Shown: positions 22,331 to 35,157 of the stretch, piece after piece
Layout of the letters: each line of letters opens with the position of its first letter
How positions within the stretch are numbered: position 1 is the stretch's first letter
NCBI RefSeq assembly: GCF_036320965.1
Contig: NC_092234.1
Coordinates: 36,788,203 to 36,852,202, forward strand
Length of the DNA stretch: 64,000 nt
Direction: 5' to 3'
DNA from: Panulirus ornatus
Taxonomy: Eukaryota > Arthropoda > Malacostraca > Decapoda > Palinuridae
Position numbers and translations under genes: made by a program
Notes under the pieces: model-generated
What the model was told of the DNA's origin: nothing
What the model saw: only the letters and a program-made list of their open reading frames with translations
The model's database searches: none

Positions 22331-23160
22331 ACGCAATACTAATTATGTCCCAGTCTGAAAATAACTATTAAATAATTTGACATCAGTCATTGGTACACTT
22401 ACCGAGAGCTTCATTCAAGGTATGATTCTAAGTTCATTTAAAAGATAATCACTTGATAAACGAGTAATATCTCTTCAACTACCTGGCTTTCCTCCAGGAA
22501 GATATGTTCTCTTCAAAGTCACAAAGTTGGATCCTCTATGGAAGGGACTTCAATATTGTACACCACAAGACTTGGTTTACCGAGGATGATCCCGGTGGAG
22601 CCGAGGCTTTTCTTTTCCCTTCTCAACAATGTGGAACAGATACTCAAACACCAAGCACGAGCTCTCTCTACCGTCACGACAGCTCTTCCCAGACATACAG
22701 TATCTGTTTTTTTCTTCTTTACTTCAGAATCACCTACAACAAAGACACGGTTTCTGCCCCTTTCAAATCCGCCAATCTCAAGTGAGACGTTTGTCTTTTC
22801 TACATAAATATCGCAGACCAGATACGGTGCTGGTGAGGAGTCTGTAAGACGTAACCATTACCTTATAATGGTTACGTTATGATTACGTTATAACGACATA
22901 CTCTCCTTCCTTCTCCAACCAGATCTGATTGTAAAGACAGTAGACACTTTACGTCTTCTTAAATATCGCCAGATTTGATAAGATCGAAAAGTCGGTGGCA
23001 CTAGACTGAGCGACTGCTATACCCATTCTTCCCCGACACAGTCCTTATCACGTCTCTCATGCGGACACCACACTGCCAGACACATGTGAGTGACTACAAC
23101 ACGTAGTAAAGAGGTTCGTCAATGTGTCAACGGATCAACTGTATATATACACGTGACGTG
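22331..23160. other. No recognised gene or element
   Basis: Three overlapping plus-strand frames of 70-90 codons at 22504-22847 show no motif. A nearly exact 14-bp inverted pair, GTAACCATTACCTTATAATGGTTAC, sits at about 22852-22876. Nothing else supported. Confidence 0.4.
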
Positions 23161-23162
23161 TA

Positions 23163-23251
<89 letters not shown>
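23161..23251. repeat. (AT)n microsatellite
   Basis: About 44 AT units. This is the only long AT array in the window with no recognisable retroelement at either edge. Confidence 0.92.
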
Positions 23252-23254
<3 letters not shown>

Positions 23255-23916
23255 GGAGTAGGTTTGTACGTCTATAGACTTACGGACATTCACATATATA
23301 TACACACATACGCTCACAGGCGTTGAACCCGTGAACCGTTGAACGAAAACATCTTTAAATTCTGCGTGATATTAAATCGCTTCTACGTATGACTAAACCA
23401 GAGGTTCACTCTCCTCATCACACAATCGTTCCAACTTACTGGCGATACCAGAAATTCACCTCACGCCCCTCTCAAGCCTACATCACTGTAGGTATTGTCA
23501 TCTAGTTCCCTTCCTGATTATCTAATGATTAAATCAAAACTCTTACTAACCTGTCAGCGGCTGGCAGCCACCACACTTCAGACCGGTAGACTGGACGTGA
23601 GCACGGGGAGGCACAGGAACTTCATGCTTGCCTCTGAAAGGGGAATAATGCACTCAGGTTTATATATACTGGTATACTGTCATCTTTCATTGATATAGTG
23701 GTTAATCCTCACGCCTACCCTCTCAAACCTTGCCTCAACCAACACTGATGAAACGATTTCACTTATTCTCTGCAGTAACAAATGTACCGAACCGAACCAG
23801 ATGTGTTTATGATAAAGAACCAAAACTGAATTGATCTTATCTACCGTATCTCCGCCAGTGAATTGTACACTGTGTCCTTATGCCAATTTTGCCGTACACA
23901 GACACATGCAACTTTT
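23252..23916. other. No recognised gene or element
   Basis: Unique-looking sequence without supported features. Confidence 0.45.
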
Positions 23917-24095
23917 AACACGCCTTCTGTATGATCTATGTTAATCATTTATCCTTTCAACACCCCTTCTCTATGAATCATGTTAATCATCTATCTTTTT
24001 AACACCCCTCTATACGATTCATGTTAATCATCCATCTATCTAACATCCTTCTATGTGACTCTGTTATTTGTCTTTTTAACACGCCTTTGATTCAC
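23917..24095. repeat. Degenerate ~43-46 bp tandem repeat
   Basis: About 3.5 to 4 units share AACACCCCTTCT, then TATGA, then CATGTTAATCATCTATC. They differ by substitutions and small indels. Confidence 0.65.
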
Positions 24096-24982
24096 ATCCA
24101 TCTTCCTTCATGCCTCCCACAATATGTATACTAACCCTCTTCTTCCGTAACCCTCCAGATAACCCATGTCTTCCTCACAGGGCCTCACCCTCTGCAGTAT
24201 ACAAGACTACCTCAAGACACATGTAGCATAACGCCATCCCTCGGTCATGGAAAAATCGTGCTGTTATTTTCAGCGGACTCTAACGTCAAACTACAGCTTC
24301 AGCCAACTTTGGAATGGCCTTTGTCCTGTTCTCTCTGAATCCTATAATTCTGCTTTTACATTGTTTACTATCGACCACCTCAGCTCTACCCTAATCTCCC
24401 TATCACAGACCGTGAAGTTTACATTCTCGGCGTCAGTATTCGGAACCTGATGACGTTACAAGTATAAACTGGAGCTCTCTACCGTGGGAGTATCAATCAT
24501 TCTTAGATATATTTCAGCAACGATCAGTTCCTCCATAGTTCTTCCCTAACCCCACCCAATCACATCCTACGTAACTAGGTGAGTCTCACATGGCGAGGCA
24601 GATCTTCGTAGCCGCATGCGGGCCTCACAACATACTAATAACTTCTTCTTTTCTCACGATGACGTCTCCAGTGAGGGAGAAAAGTCCACATCAAGGCTGG
24701 ACCTTAATCAAAACATAGAGAGAATAATGGAAAGGGAAAAAGAAAAGACAATGGAAAGTATTTACAAATTTTGGAGGAAGTGAATAACCTGTCGTTTATA
24801 ACGTGCCAGGTCGTAGTTATTGGGAAAACCATAATTAGGTAGAGAGTTCCAAAGCTTCGACGTGTAAGGAAAGAAACAGTCGTCAAGACCTGTCTATAAA
24901 CCCAAATTTCCTTATAGAGTGTATGGAACACAGTCTCTTTGACCATGTAAGAAAATAATGAATAGAAATGTTGGTTCACAGC
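24096..24982. other. No recognised gene or element
   Basis: Mixed sequence. A minus-strand frame of 91 codons (24704-24979) and a plus-strand one of 67 codons (24247-24450) carry no motif I recognise. It ends where the 19-bp satellite begins. Confidence 0.4.
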
Positions 24983-27900
24983 ACTATCAGGCGATGATGA
25001 TCCTGCCAGGTGATGATGGTCCTGCCAGGTGATGATGGTACTGCCAGGTGATGATGATCCTGCCAGGTGATGATGATCCTGCCAGGTGATGATGATACTA
25101 CCAGGTGATGATGGTACTGCCAGGTGATGATGGTCCTACCTGGTGATGATGGTCCTGCCAGGTGATGATGATCCTGCCAGGTGATGATGATCCTGCCAGG
25201 TGATGATGATCCTACCAGGTGATGATGGTCCTGCCAGGTGATGATGATCCTGCCAGGTGATGATGATCCTGCCAGGTGATGATGATCCTACCAGGTGATG
25301 ATGGTCCTGCCAGGTGATGATGATCCTACCTGGTGATGATGATCCTGCCAGGTGATGATGATCCTGCCAGGTGATGATGGTCCTACCAGGTGATGATGGT
25401 CCTACCAGGTGATGATGGTCCTGCCAGGTGATGATGATCCTGCCAGGTGATGATGGTCCTACCAGGTGATGATGGTCCTACCTGGTGATGATGGTCCTGC
25501 CAGGTGATGATGATCCTGCCAGGTGATGATGATCCTGCCAGGTGATGATGATCCTACCAGGTGATGATGGTCCTGCCAGGTGATGATGATCCTGCCAGGT
25601 GATGATGATCCTGCCAGGTGATGATGATCCTACCAGGTGATGATGGTCCTGCCAGGTGATGATGATCCTACCTGGTGATGATGATCCTGCCAGGTGATGA
25701 TGATCCTGCCAGGTGATGATGATCCTGCCAGGTGATGATGGTCCTGCCAGGTGATGATGATCCTACCTGGTGATGATGATCCTGCCAGGTGATGATGATC
25801 CTGCCAGGTGATGATGGTCCTGCCAGGTGATGATGATCCTACCTGGTGATGATGATCCTGCCAGGTGATGACGATCCTGCCAGGTGATGATGGTCCTGCC
25901 AGGTGATGATGATCCTACCTGGTGATGATGATCCTGCCAGGTGATGATGGTCCTACCTGGTGATGATGATCCTGCCAGGTGATGATGGTACTGCCAGGTG
26001 ATGATGGTCCTGCCAGGTGATGATGGTCCTGCCAGGTGATGATGGTCCTGCCAGGTGATGATGGTCCTACCTGGTGATGATGGTACTGCCAGGTGATGAT
26101 GGTACTGCCAGGTGATGATGGTCCTACCTGGTGATGATGATCCTGCCAGGTGATGATGGTACTGCCAGGTGATGATGATCCTGCCAGGTGATGATGATCC
26201 TGCCAGGTGATGATGATCCTGCCAGGTGATGATGGTACTGCCAGGTGATGATGATCCTACCTGGTGATGATGGTACTGCCAGGTGATGATGGTCCTGCCA
26301 GGTGATGATGATCCTGCCAGGTGATGATGGTCCTGCCAGGTGATGATGGTCCTGCCAGGTGATGATGGTACTGCCAGGTGATGATGGTCCTGCCAGGTGA
26401 TGATGATCCTACCTGGTGATGATGATCCTGCCAGGTGATGATGGTCCTACCTGGTGATGATGATCCTGCCAGGTGATGATGATCCTGCCAGGTGATGATG
26501 ATCCTACCTGGTGATGATGATCCTGCCAGGTGATGATGGTCCTACCTGGTGATGATGATCCTGCCAGGTGATGATGGTACTGCCAGGTGATGATGGTACT
26601 GCCAGGTGATGATGGTCCTGCCAGGTGATGATGGTCCTGCCAGGTGATGATGGTCCTACCTGGTGATGATGGTACTGCCAGGTGATGATGGTACTGCCAG
26701 GTGATGATGGTCCTGCCAGGTGATGATGATCCTGCCAGGTGAATGATGGGTAACTGCCAGGTGATGATGGACTGCCAGGTGATGATGTCGTGACTGCCAG
26801 GTGATGATGGTCCTACCTGTGATGATGTACCTGCCAGGTGATGATGGTCCTGCCAGGTGATGATGATCCTGCCAGGTATGATGATGGACCTGCCAGGTGA
26901 TGATGATCCTGCCATGTGATGGATGATGGTACCTGCCAGGATGATGACTGAGTGATGATGTCCTGCCAGTGATGATGTACTAGCCTAGGTGATGAATGAT
27001 CCTGCCAGGTGATGATGTCCTGCCAGGTGATGATGATCCTTGACCCAGGTGATGATGGTACCTTAGCCGGTGATGATGATCCTGCCAGGTGATGATGATC
27101 CTGCCAGGTGATGATGGTCCTGCCAGGTGATGTAGTTGATCCTGCCAGGTGATGATAGTTCCTGCCAGGTGATGATCTGGTTACCTGCCAGGTGATGATG
27201 GTACTGCCAGGTGATGATGGTCCTGCCAGGTGATGATGATCCTGCCAGGTGATGATGATCCTGCCAGGTGATGATGATCCTGCCAGGTGATGATGGTCCT
27301 GCCAGGTGATGATGATCCTGCCAGGTGATGATGATCCTGCCAGGTGATGATGGTACTGCCAGGTGATATGGTTCCTGCCAGGTGATGATGGTCCTGCCAG
27401 GTGATGATGTACTGCCAGGTGATGATGGTACTGCCAGGGATGATGGTCCTGCCAGGTGATGATGGTCTGCCAGGTGATGATGGTCCTGCCAGGTGATGAT
27501 GGTCCTGCCAGGTGATGATGGTCCTGCCAGGTGATGATGATCCTGCCAGGTGATGATGGTACTGCCAGGTGATGATGTACTGCCAGGTGATGATGGTCCT
27601 GCAGGTGATGATGGTCCTACCTGGTGATGATGATCCTGCCAGGTGATGATGGTCCTGCCAGGTGATGATGATCCTGCCAGGTGATGATGATCCTGCCAGG
27701 TGATGATGGTCCTGCCAGGTGATGATGGTCCTGCCAGGTGATGATGATCCTGCCAGGTGATGATGATCCTGCCAGGTGATGATGATCCTGCCAGGTGATG
27801 ATGGTACTGCCAGGTGATGATGATCCTGCCAGGTGATGATGATCCTGCCAGGTGATGATGGTCCTGCCAGGTGATGATGATTCTGCCAGGTGATGATGAT

Positions 27901-28634
27901 CCTGCCAGGTGATGATGATCCTGCCAGGTGATGATGATCCTGCCAGGTGATGATGATCCTGCCAGGTGATGATGATCCTGCCAGGTGATGATGGTCCTGC
28001 CTGGTGATGATGATCTGCAGGTGATGATGATCCTGCCAGGTGATGATGATCCTGCCAGGTGATGATGGTACTGCAGGTGATTGATGTACTGCCAGGTGAT
28101 GATGGTCCCTGCCAGGTGATGATGATCCTACCTGGTGATGATGATCCTGCCAGGTGATGATGGTACTGCCACGTGATGATGGTACTGCCACGTGATGATG
28201 GTCCTGCCAGGTGATGATGATCCTACCTGGTGATGATGATCCTGCCAGGTGATGATGATCCTGCCAGGTTGATGATGATCCTGCCAGGTGATGATGGTAC
28301 TGCCAGGTGATGATGGTCCTACTGGTGATGTGATCCTGCCAGGTGATGAGGTCCTGCAGGTGATGATGGTCCTGCCAGGTGATGATGATCCTGCCAGGTG
28401 ATGATGGTCCTGCCAGGTGATGATGGTACTGCCAGGTGATGATGGTCCTGCCAGGTGATGATGGTCCTGCCAGGTGATGATGATCCTGCCAGGTGATGAT
28501 GGTCCTGCCAGGTGATGATGGTCCTGCCAGGTGATGATGGTACTGCCAGGTGATGATGGTACTGCCAGGTGATGATGGTCCTGCCAGGTGATGATGGTAC
28601 TGCCAGGTGATGATGGTCCTGCCAGGTGATGATG
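24983..28634. repeat. 19-bp satellite array, ~190 units
   Basis: Unit CCTGCCAGGTGATGATGAT or close variants (last triplet GAT or GGT; CCTGCC, CCTACC or GTACTGCC; CCAGG or CCTGG). Nineteen bp is not a multiple of three, so each reading frame repeats every 57 bp as a 19-residue block. The unit has no stop codon in any frame, so open frames of up to 490 codons appear and should not be read as genes. Most units carry the E-box hexamer CAGGTG. Order from 24983 to about 26740 is very regular. From 26740 to 27190 and in patches to 28350, indels are frequent. Confidence 0.97.
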
Positions 28635-29375
28635 GATGATAAACTGAAAACATTCAAGGAAGAAGAAAAATCATGCTTAGTATTTCACGATGTGAGTTTC
28701 ACATGTCCACTGCTTAGAGTTTCCTAAGATATTATCATATGAGTGAGATATGCAGGTGTTTAACGTGAGGAGTTGAAGCTCGCTCCTGCGGGGCAGAAGG
28801 TACTTGACTTTTCTTCCTGGTACTGTGCTCCTGCCAGACACGTGGAGACAGGGACAGTAACATGGCCTGTCTCTCGCATTATCTAAGGTGCAGCTCTCAA
28901 CCTTGACAGAACATAAACAGCTGGGTTAGCCTGTGTTATTGTCTCAAGTATGTGATAATAACCACTGTTTCTGTGCTGCCTCTTGCTAATATCGTGGTAA
29001 ACACATACTTCTCGTGATCCACGGTGGAAAAAAACAACTTATCTTCCCTGAGATCTTGTTGTTTTGGTATGAATGAGATTTTTACGACCTTGATGCGGTG
29101 GACCACAGAGCATAACAGGTACAAGAAGCTGCATATTTCTCGGAGGAACTGCGATAATGATACGATTCAAATGGTGTAGTTACCTACGTCTGTGACGAGG
29201 GGAGGAGCGGCACGTGTCATACAGGATTGAAGGTGCCCACGATGATCAAGTGTTAGTGTGGGGAACAGCCTTGCCACTTAACTATGTGAGACACGCAGCC
29301 ACACACCCGCTGCTGATACATGGAGAGCGTGGGAGGCGCCCAACTTAACATTCCGCCGCCATTAGCTAACAAGCG
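28635..29375. other. No recognised gene or element
   Basis: Unique-looking sequence. Short frames only, for example 28936-29124 on the minus strand, without a motif. Confidence 0.45.
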
Positions 29376-29381
29376 ACTTGC

Positions 29382-29789
29382 GTGTTCTCGTTTTACAGAA
29401 TAACCACAGTCTTGACACTCGCCAGACATTTGAGGAGGATGCCCTTGTGCGGCAAAATGCAGGAAATGTTAGCGCAGCTGGCCGGGGGCAAGAGAAGAGC
29501 GGTGGATGCAAGCAACAGAGGCGGAAGTCGTAAAATAGGCTGGCGTCATGGAAGGGGCGGGGCTTCACCAAGTAAACAATGTCGCGGATGTTCATTGGGC
29601 CAGTGTTGTGCAGGGCTGGCTGGTGCTCGGATGTTAGTGGGAGAGGTGGGGTGCCAGGGTTACTCTGGAACATCAGCAGCAGCAGCAGCCATCATAGCAC
29701 CAGCCGCCAGTGCTCATAACTGCCAATCCCTAGCCGGTTCGTGCTGTCAACACGGTGGGTGGCCATACTCAGCATTTGTCTCCACTTGA
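29382..29789 (+). other. Unrecognised 135-codon open frame, GC-rich island
   Basis: The frame begins at a GTG. Its first ATG-encoded Met is Met20 and another lies at Met26. It is rich in Gly, Ala, Cys and Ser and includes a short Ala run from CAG repeats at about 29669-29685. TTCTCGTTTTACAG at 29384-29397 looks like a splice acceptor, so this could be the end of an exon. The local rise in GC and CpG against AT-rich flanks is unusual here. There is no domain I recognise, and a chance frame is equally likely. Confidence 0.22.
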
Positions 29790-30504
29790 AATTTTCTTGT
29801 TCACACGACTCTTCGTGTCCACTGTGTAGTACCTGTCATAACCTTCTGGTTTCCAGTAATGGCTCATATGCTCAGGAATGATTTCTATTTATGATTTTAT
29901 GTTAATCAAAAGTTATTTTCATACGAGAGACAAAACCTTCATTTAAGGTAAGCCATATTTGCAGAACAACGTCATTAGAACGGATCACTGAGGAGTGGAG
30001 CGATGTTAGCAATGAATGGAACAATAACAGAAATGACACGGATCGTTGAATGGAACTAGAGCAAGAGTGGATTGGATCAGATCACTGGTAGAGTGGACTG
30101 GATGAGAGGGAGAAACAATGACACCACTGAGATGGATCACTCACTTGAGCAATGACAGTGGATCAATGAGTGTCCCAGTGACACCAGCAGGGTAGCTCTT
30201 CCTCAGACGAAAGTTGCTGAGATAGTCTTAAGGGTTGTAATGGTTCCGGTCGCCTCTTTATCAGTCTGAAAAGTTATTAACAACATACATGAAAAACAGA
30301 ATCTTCAGGTTGCAAGTCTGCTTCGCCGCCGATAATCTACAGGTCACACTGCGCCAGCGTGAGTCCTCACAAACTTAGTTTATCACAAGCAGAACAAGCT
30401 GATGATCAATTATTTATAGTCTCTTTGCGAAATTCGATTAATCGTTGGCACAGGTTAGTACTGGGATGCATATGTCATGGAAACCAGGCTGTACATCATG
30501 CAAA
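29790..30504. other. No recognised gene; scattered GGATCAC/GAGTGGA words
   Basis: Between about 29980 and 30180 short words such as GGATCACT, GAGTGGA and CAATGA recur irregularly, suggesting an eroded tandem repeat. No coding or RNA feature is supported. Confidence 0.4.
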
Positions 30505-31311
30505 CATATCACTTCCCCATTGCCCCTTCACCGATGTCTCCAGCTGTTCTCTTGAATTTCTAGAACTATTAACCTGCTTCCTAAACATCGTATTTTCCCC
30601 GACGTTTACTAATGTTCGTTCACCCCTAACTCATATTTACCCTCTTTTTGAACCCCCTCTTGACCTCTTGTCGCTTTCTCTTGAACATCTCCCGATCATC
30701 TGGACTCCTTCCCTGTAAGTACAGCCCGTACACATCTCATTGCTCTTTCACTAACAACTTTGCTTCGTCATCCCACCACCTGCCCACCTCCCACCTTCCG
30801 CATGCCACTCACTCCTCTTGCATATGCCAGCACTGCTTCCCTTAATGCCTCCCATTCCTCACCCACTCCACTTCGTTTACATTCATCTTTTTGCCATTTT
30901 GTAGTCAATATCCCCCAAATGTTTCTTCACACAAGTCCCTTTTCTAAGCTCACTTACTTTTACCACCGTCTTCTCCTTCATATAATTTCTTCTTTTCTGC
31001 AAACCTCTACAAATCTTCACCCTCGCCTCCACCAGGTAATGGTCAAACATTCCACCAGCTGCCCTTCCCAACTCATTCACACCCAAAAGCCCCTTTTTGC
31101 ACGCTTATCAATTAGTAACTAATCCAGTAATGCTCTCTTACCATCTTTCCTTCTCACTTATGTCTGCTTGTGTATGTCCCTCTTTTTGAACCAGGTATTC
31201 CCAATCACTAGTCCTTTTACAACACACAACTACACAAGTTGTTCAACAATCCTATTCACCTGCGTCCTGGTCCTATAACCTCAGGACCTCTTATCAAGGG
31301 CTCGTGCATAA
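30505..31311 (-). mobile_element. RTE-A copy 8a, inverted 5' segment (twin-priming)
   Basis: Minus-strand segment covering the second half of the endonuclease (from near the Asp-Ala-Arg-Asp-Arg codons, right end) and the basic linker to an Asn-Gly-Glu-Val-Ile block (left end). Its left boundary in the element is only three or four codons before the point where the adjoining plus-strand segment at 31312 begins. An inverted 5' part followed by a sense 3' part of the same element, meeting at complementary breakpoints, is the structure left by twin priming. The coding frame is broken. Confidence 0.75.
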
Positions 31312-33021
31312 AGATGAGGAGAAGAGGAGATGAAGTGAGTATTATGAAGGACTACTGAATGTTTGATAACAGGGTGACAGATGTAGAGCGTTTGGGTTGG
31401 GAAGGTGTGCGAGGTGGAAGAGTCATGGAAAGAGTGAAGAAAGGAGAGGAGGAGACAGCCTTGCCAAAGATGAAATGTGGAAAGGCTGCTGAAGTGGATT
31501 ATATTGCAACTGAATTCCTTAAGCAAGACGGTGACTGTGTTGCTGATTTATTGGTTAGATTATTCACTGTATGTATGGATCATGGTGAGGTGCTTGAGAA
31601 TTGGGAGAATGCATGTATAGTGCCACTGTAAAGAGGCAAGGGTGATAAAGGTGAGTACTCGAACTACAGAGGTATAAGGTTGTTGAGTACACCTGGTAAG
31701 TTGTATGGGAGGGCACTGATTGAGAGCATTACACTGGGGAGATACAATGTGGTTTCAGGAGTGGTAGAGAATGTCTAGATCAAGTGTTTGCTTTAAAGAA
31801 GACCTAGAGATACAGAAGATTTGTTTGCAGCATTTATGGATCTGGAGAAAGCAAATAATAGGTTGATGAAGATGCCTTGCGGAAGGTCTTACGAATATAT
31901 GGTGTGGGATGAAAGCTACGAGAAACAGTGAGAATTTCTAATCAAGATTGTAAGGCAAATATGTGTGCGAGTACGCAGAGGAGAGTGAGCTGTGCCAGAT
32001 GAAGGTCGGTCTGCGGCAAGGGTGTGTGATGTCACCATGGTTGTTTAATTTGTTCATGAATGGGGTGGTGAGGGAGGTAAATGCAAGGGTCTTGGAGAGA
32101 GGAGTGGGTATACAGTACATGGGGGTGTGGGTACCTTGAAAGTGAGTCAATTTCCTGTTGGCAGTAAGAAACTGCAGATGGTCCCTGAGTTTGGGAGAGT
32201 GAGAGAAAGGAAGAGGTTGAGAGTACATTTGAATAAAGGAAAGTTATTTGGTTTAAAAGTGCAAAGGAACTAGTTAGTTGCGGGTATGAATTGAAACGGA
32301 AAAAAATGGAAGTGGAAATTTTTATACCTGGGAATGGATATGGCAGGGGATGAAATGGAACTGTAAAGGCTGAAGTGAGACATGGGATGGGTGAGGGAGC
32401 AATGAGGAATGTGTGAAGTTATCTGGGAGGGCGAAAATGGGTATGTTTGAAGGTACAGTAATCTCAACGGTGTTGTATGCCCAATAGATGAGAATGCGCA
32501 AAGGGTGGATGTGTAAAAACGGAACGTTTTAGGACAATTTGAGGTGTGAGGTGGTCTGATCGAGTACGTAATAAAAGGATAAGAGAGATGTGTGGTGACA
32601 AGAAGAACGAGGCTATAAGAACTTGCGAGGGTGTCCTGAAATGTTTTGTCGACATGGAGGGAATGAGTGAGGAAAGCTGACAAAGAGGATGTATGTGTCA
32701 GAAGTGGAGGTGATAATTAGTGATAGACAAAATCGGGAATAGAAGGAAAAAGATTTTGAATACTTGGGACCTGAACATTGCGTGAAGGTGAAAGGCGTGC
32801 ACGGGATAAAGTGAATTGGAGCGATTTTGCATACAGAGGGCGACGTGTTGTCAGTGGACTTAACCAGGGCCTATGGAGCAGCCGGGAGAAACTACGTGGG
32901 GTCTGCTTGTGAATAAGAATTTGTGGTTTTGGTGTACTGCACAGCTTGAGAGAGGATGCAAGCGGATCTGGCCTTTTCATTGACTGCTCCTGGCGCTACC
33001 TTGCTAACGCGGGAAAAGTCG

Positions 33022-33027
<6 letters not shown>
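31312..33027 (+). mobile_element. RTE-A copy 8b, 3' segment of the same insertion
   Basis: Plus-strand segment starting at the Asp-Val-Arg-Arg-Arg linker codons. It covers the RT (Ala-Asp-Leu-Leu-Val-Arg-Leu-Phe region near 31540; decayed Asp-Leu-Glu-Lys-Ala block near 31840; Gly-Leu-Arg-Gln-Gly block near 32010), the C-terminal domain near 32650 and a shortened 3' UTR. It ends with the terminal hairpin CTACCTTGCTAACGCGGG at about 32996, directly before (AT)n. The catalytic RT box is largely lost near 32150. A ~50-codon-scale decay level puts it among older copies. Confidence 0.78.

Positions 33028-33100
<73 letters not shown>
33028..33100. repeat. (AT)n microsatellite
   Basis: About 36 AT units between the 3' end of RTE-A copy 8 and the 3' (left) end of S-A copy 2. 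Confidence 0.92.
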
Positions 33101-33102
<2 letters not shown>

Positions 33103-33342
33103 TTTTTTTTTTTTAAACTATTCGCCATCTCCCGCGTTAGCGAGGTAGCGTTAAGAACAGAGGACTGGGCCTTTGAGGGAATATCCTCACCTGGCCCCCT
33201 CTGTTCCTACTTTTGGAAAATTAAAAAAAAAAAAAAAACGAGAGGGGAGGATTTCCAGCCCCCCGCTCCCTCCCCTTTTAGTCGCCTTCTACGACACGCA
33301 GGGAATACGTGGGAAGTATTCTTAATCCCCTATCCCCAGGGA
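33101..33342 (-). mobile_element. S-A short non-autonomous element, copy 2
   Basis: Minus-strand element of about 240 bp flanked on both sides by (AT)n. Read on the minus strand it starts CCCTGGGGATAGGGG, has the RTE-A-like head with an A/T homopolymer in the middle, complementary GAACAGAG and CTCTGTTC blocks, and ends with the ACGCTACCTCGCTAACGCGG hairpin. It is close to the copy at 39692, so the two are recent. Confidence 0.8.
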
Positions 33343-33970
<628 letters not shown>

Positions 33971-35015
33971 GTACGAGACATTAGGTACAGCTTCCCACGC
34001 GTGAGAATCATAATACAGACAAGGTAAAGCTTCCCACGCGTGAGAATCATCATACAGGCAAGGTACAGCTTGACACGTGTGAGAATCATCATACAGGCAA
34101 GTTACAGCTTGACACGTATGATAATCATCACACAGACAAGGTACAGCTTGACACGAGTGAGCATCATCATACAGACAAGTTACAGCTTGCCACGCCTGAG
34201 AATCATCATACAGACAAAGTACATCTTGACACGTGTGAAAATCATCATACAGACAAGGTACGGCTTGACACGTGTGAGAATCATCATACAGACAAGGTAC
34301 GGCTTGACATGTATGAGAATCATCATGCACACAAAGTACAGCTTGACACGTGTGAGAATCATCATACAGACAAGGTACAGCTTGACACGTGTGAGAATCA
34401 TCATACAGACAAGGTACAGCTTGACACGTGTGAGAATCATCATACAGACAAGGTACAGCTTGACACGTGTGAGAATCATCATACAGACAAGGTACAGCTT
34501 GACACGTGTGAGAATCATCATACAGACAAGATACAGCTTGAAACATGTGAGAATCATCATACAGACAAGGTACAGCTTGACACGTGTGAGAATCATCATA
34601 CAGACAAGGTACAGCTTGGCACGTGTGAGAATCATCATACAGACAAGGTACAGCTTGACACGTGAGAGAATCATCATACAAAGTACAGCTTGACACGTGT
34701 GAGAATCATCATACAGACAAGGTACAGCTTGACACGTGTGAGAATCATCATACAGACAAGGTACAGCTTGACACGTGTGAGAATCATCATACAGACAAGG
34801 TACAGCTTGACACGTGTGAGAATCATCATACAGACAAGGTACAAGCTTGACACGTGTGAGAATCATCATACAGACAAGGTACAGCTTGACATGTGTGAAG
34901 CTCTCACTTTAGACCAGGTACAGCTTGAGTGTGAAATCATCATACAGACAAGGCAGCTGACGTTGAACATATACAGACAAGGTCAACTTGCAGTGTGAGA
35001 ATCATCATTCAGACA
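33971..35015. repeat. 39-bp minisatellite, ~26 units
   Basis: The unit contains CACGTGTGAGAATCATCATA followed by CAGACAAGGTACAGCTTGA. The period is 39 bp, a multiple of three, and no stop occurs in most frames, so parallel open frames exist on both strands (for example 243 codons minus, 217 codons plus), each with a 13-residue repeat. These are phase effects of the repeat. Central units are nearly identical while the edges are diverged. Most units contain the palindromic E-box CACGTG. Confidence 0.95.
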
Positions 35016-35157
35016 TTGCAGCTGTTTGGTCAATCACACATTGCAGCTGTGTGAGTAATGTTCTCACACAGGTACAGCTGTCATGGTCGTGCAACTTTTC
35101 CTTCACTTTAGCCAAAGCTGCTGAGTACGAGTTTAAGCCCTACGCTAGGCAGTGCCT

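Noticed and set aside
22504..22847. Overlapping 70- to 93-codon plus-strand frames
   Set aside because: No motif, three frames open at once over a Ser/Thr-rich region, no start context.
27181..28653. Minus-strand 490-codon open frame rich in His, Ser, Pro, Gly
   Set aside because: It lies almost wholly in the 19-bp satellite, whose unit has no stop in any frame. The frame simply cycles every 57 bp and breaks where indels occur.
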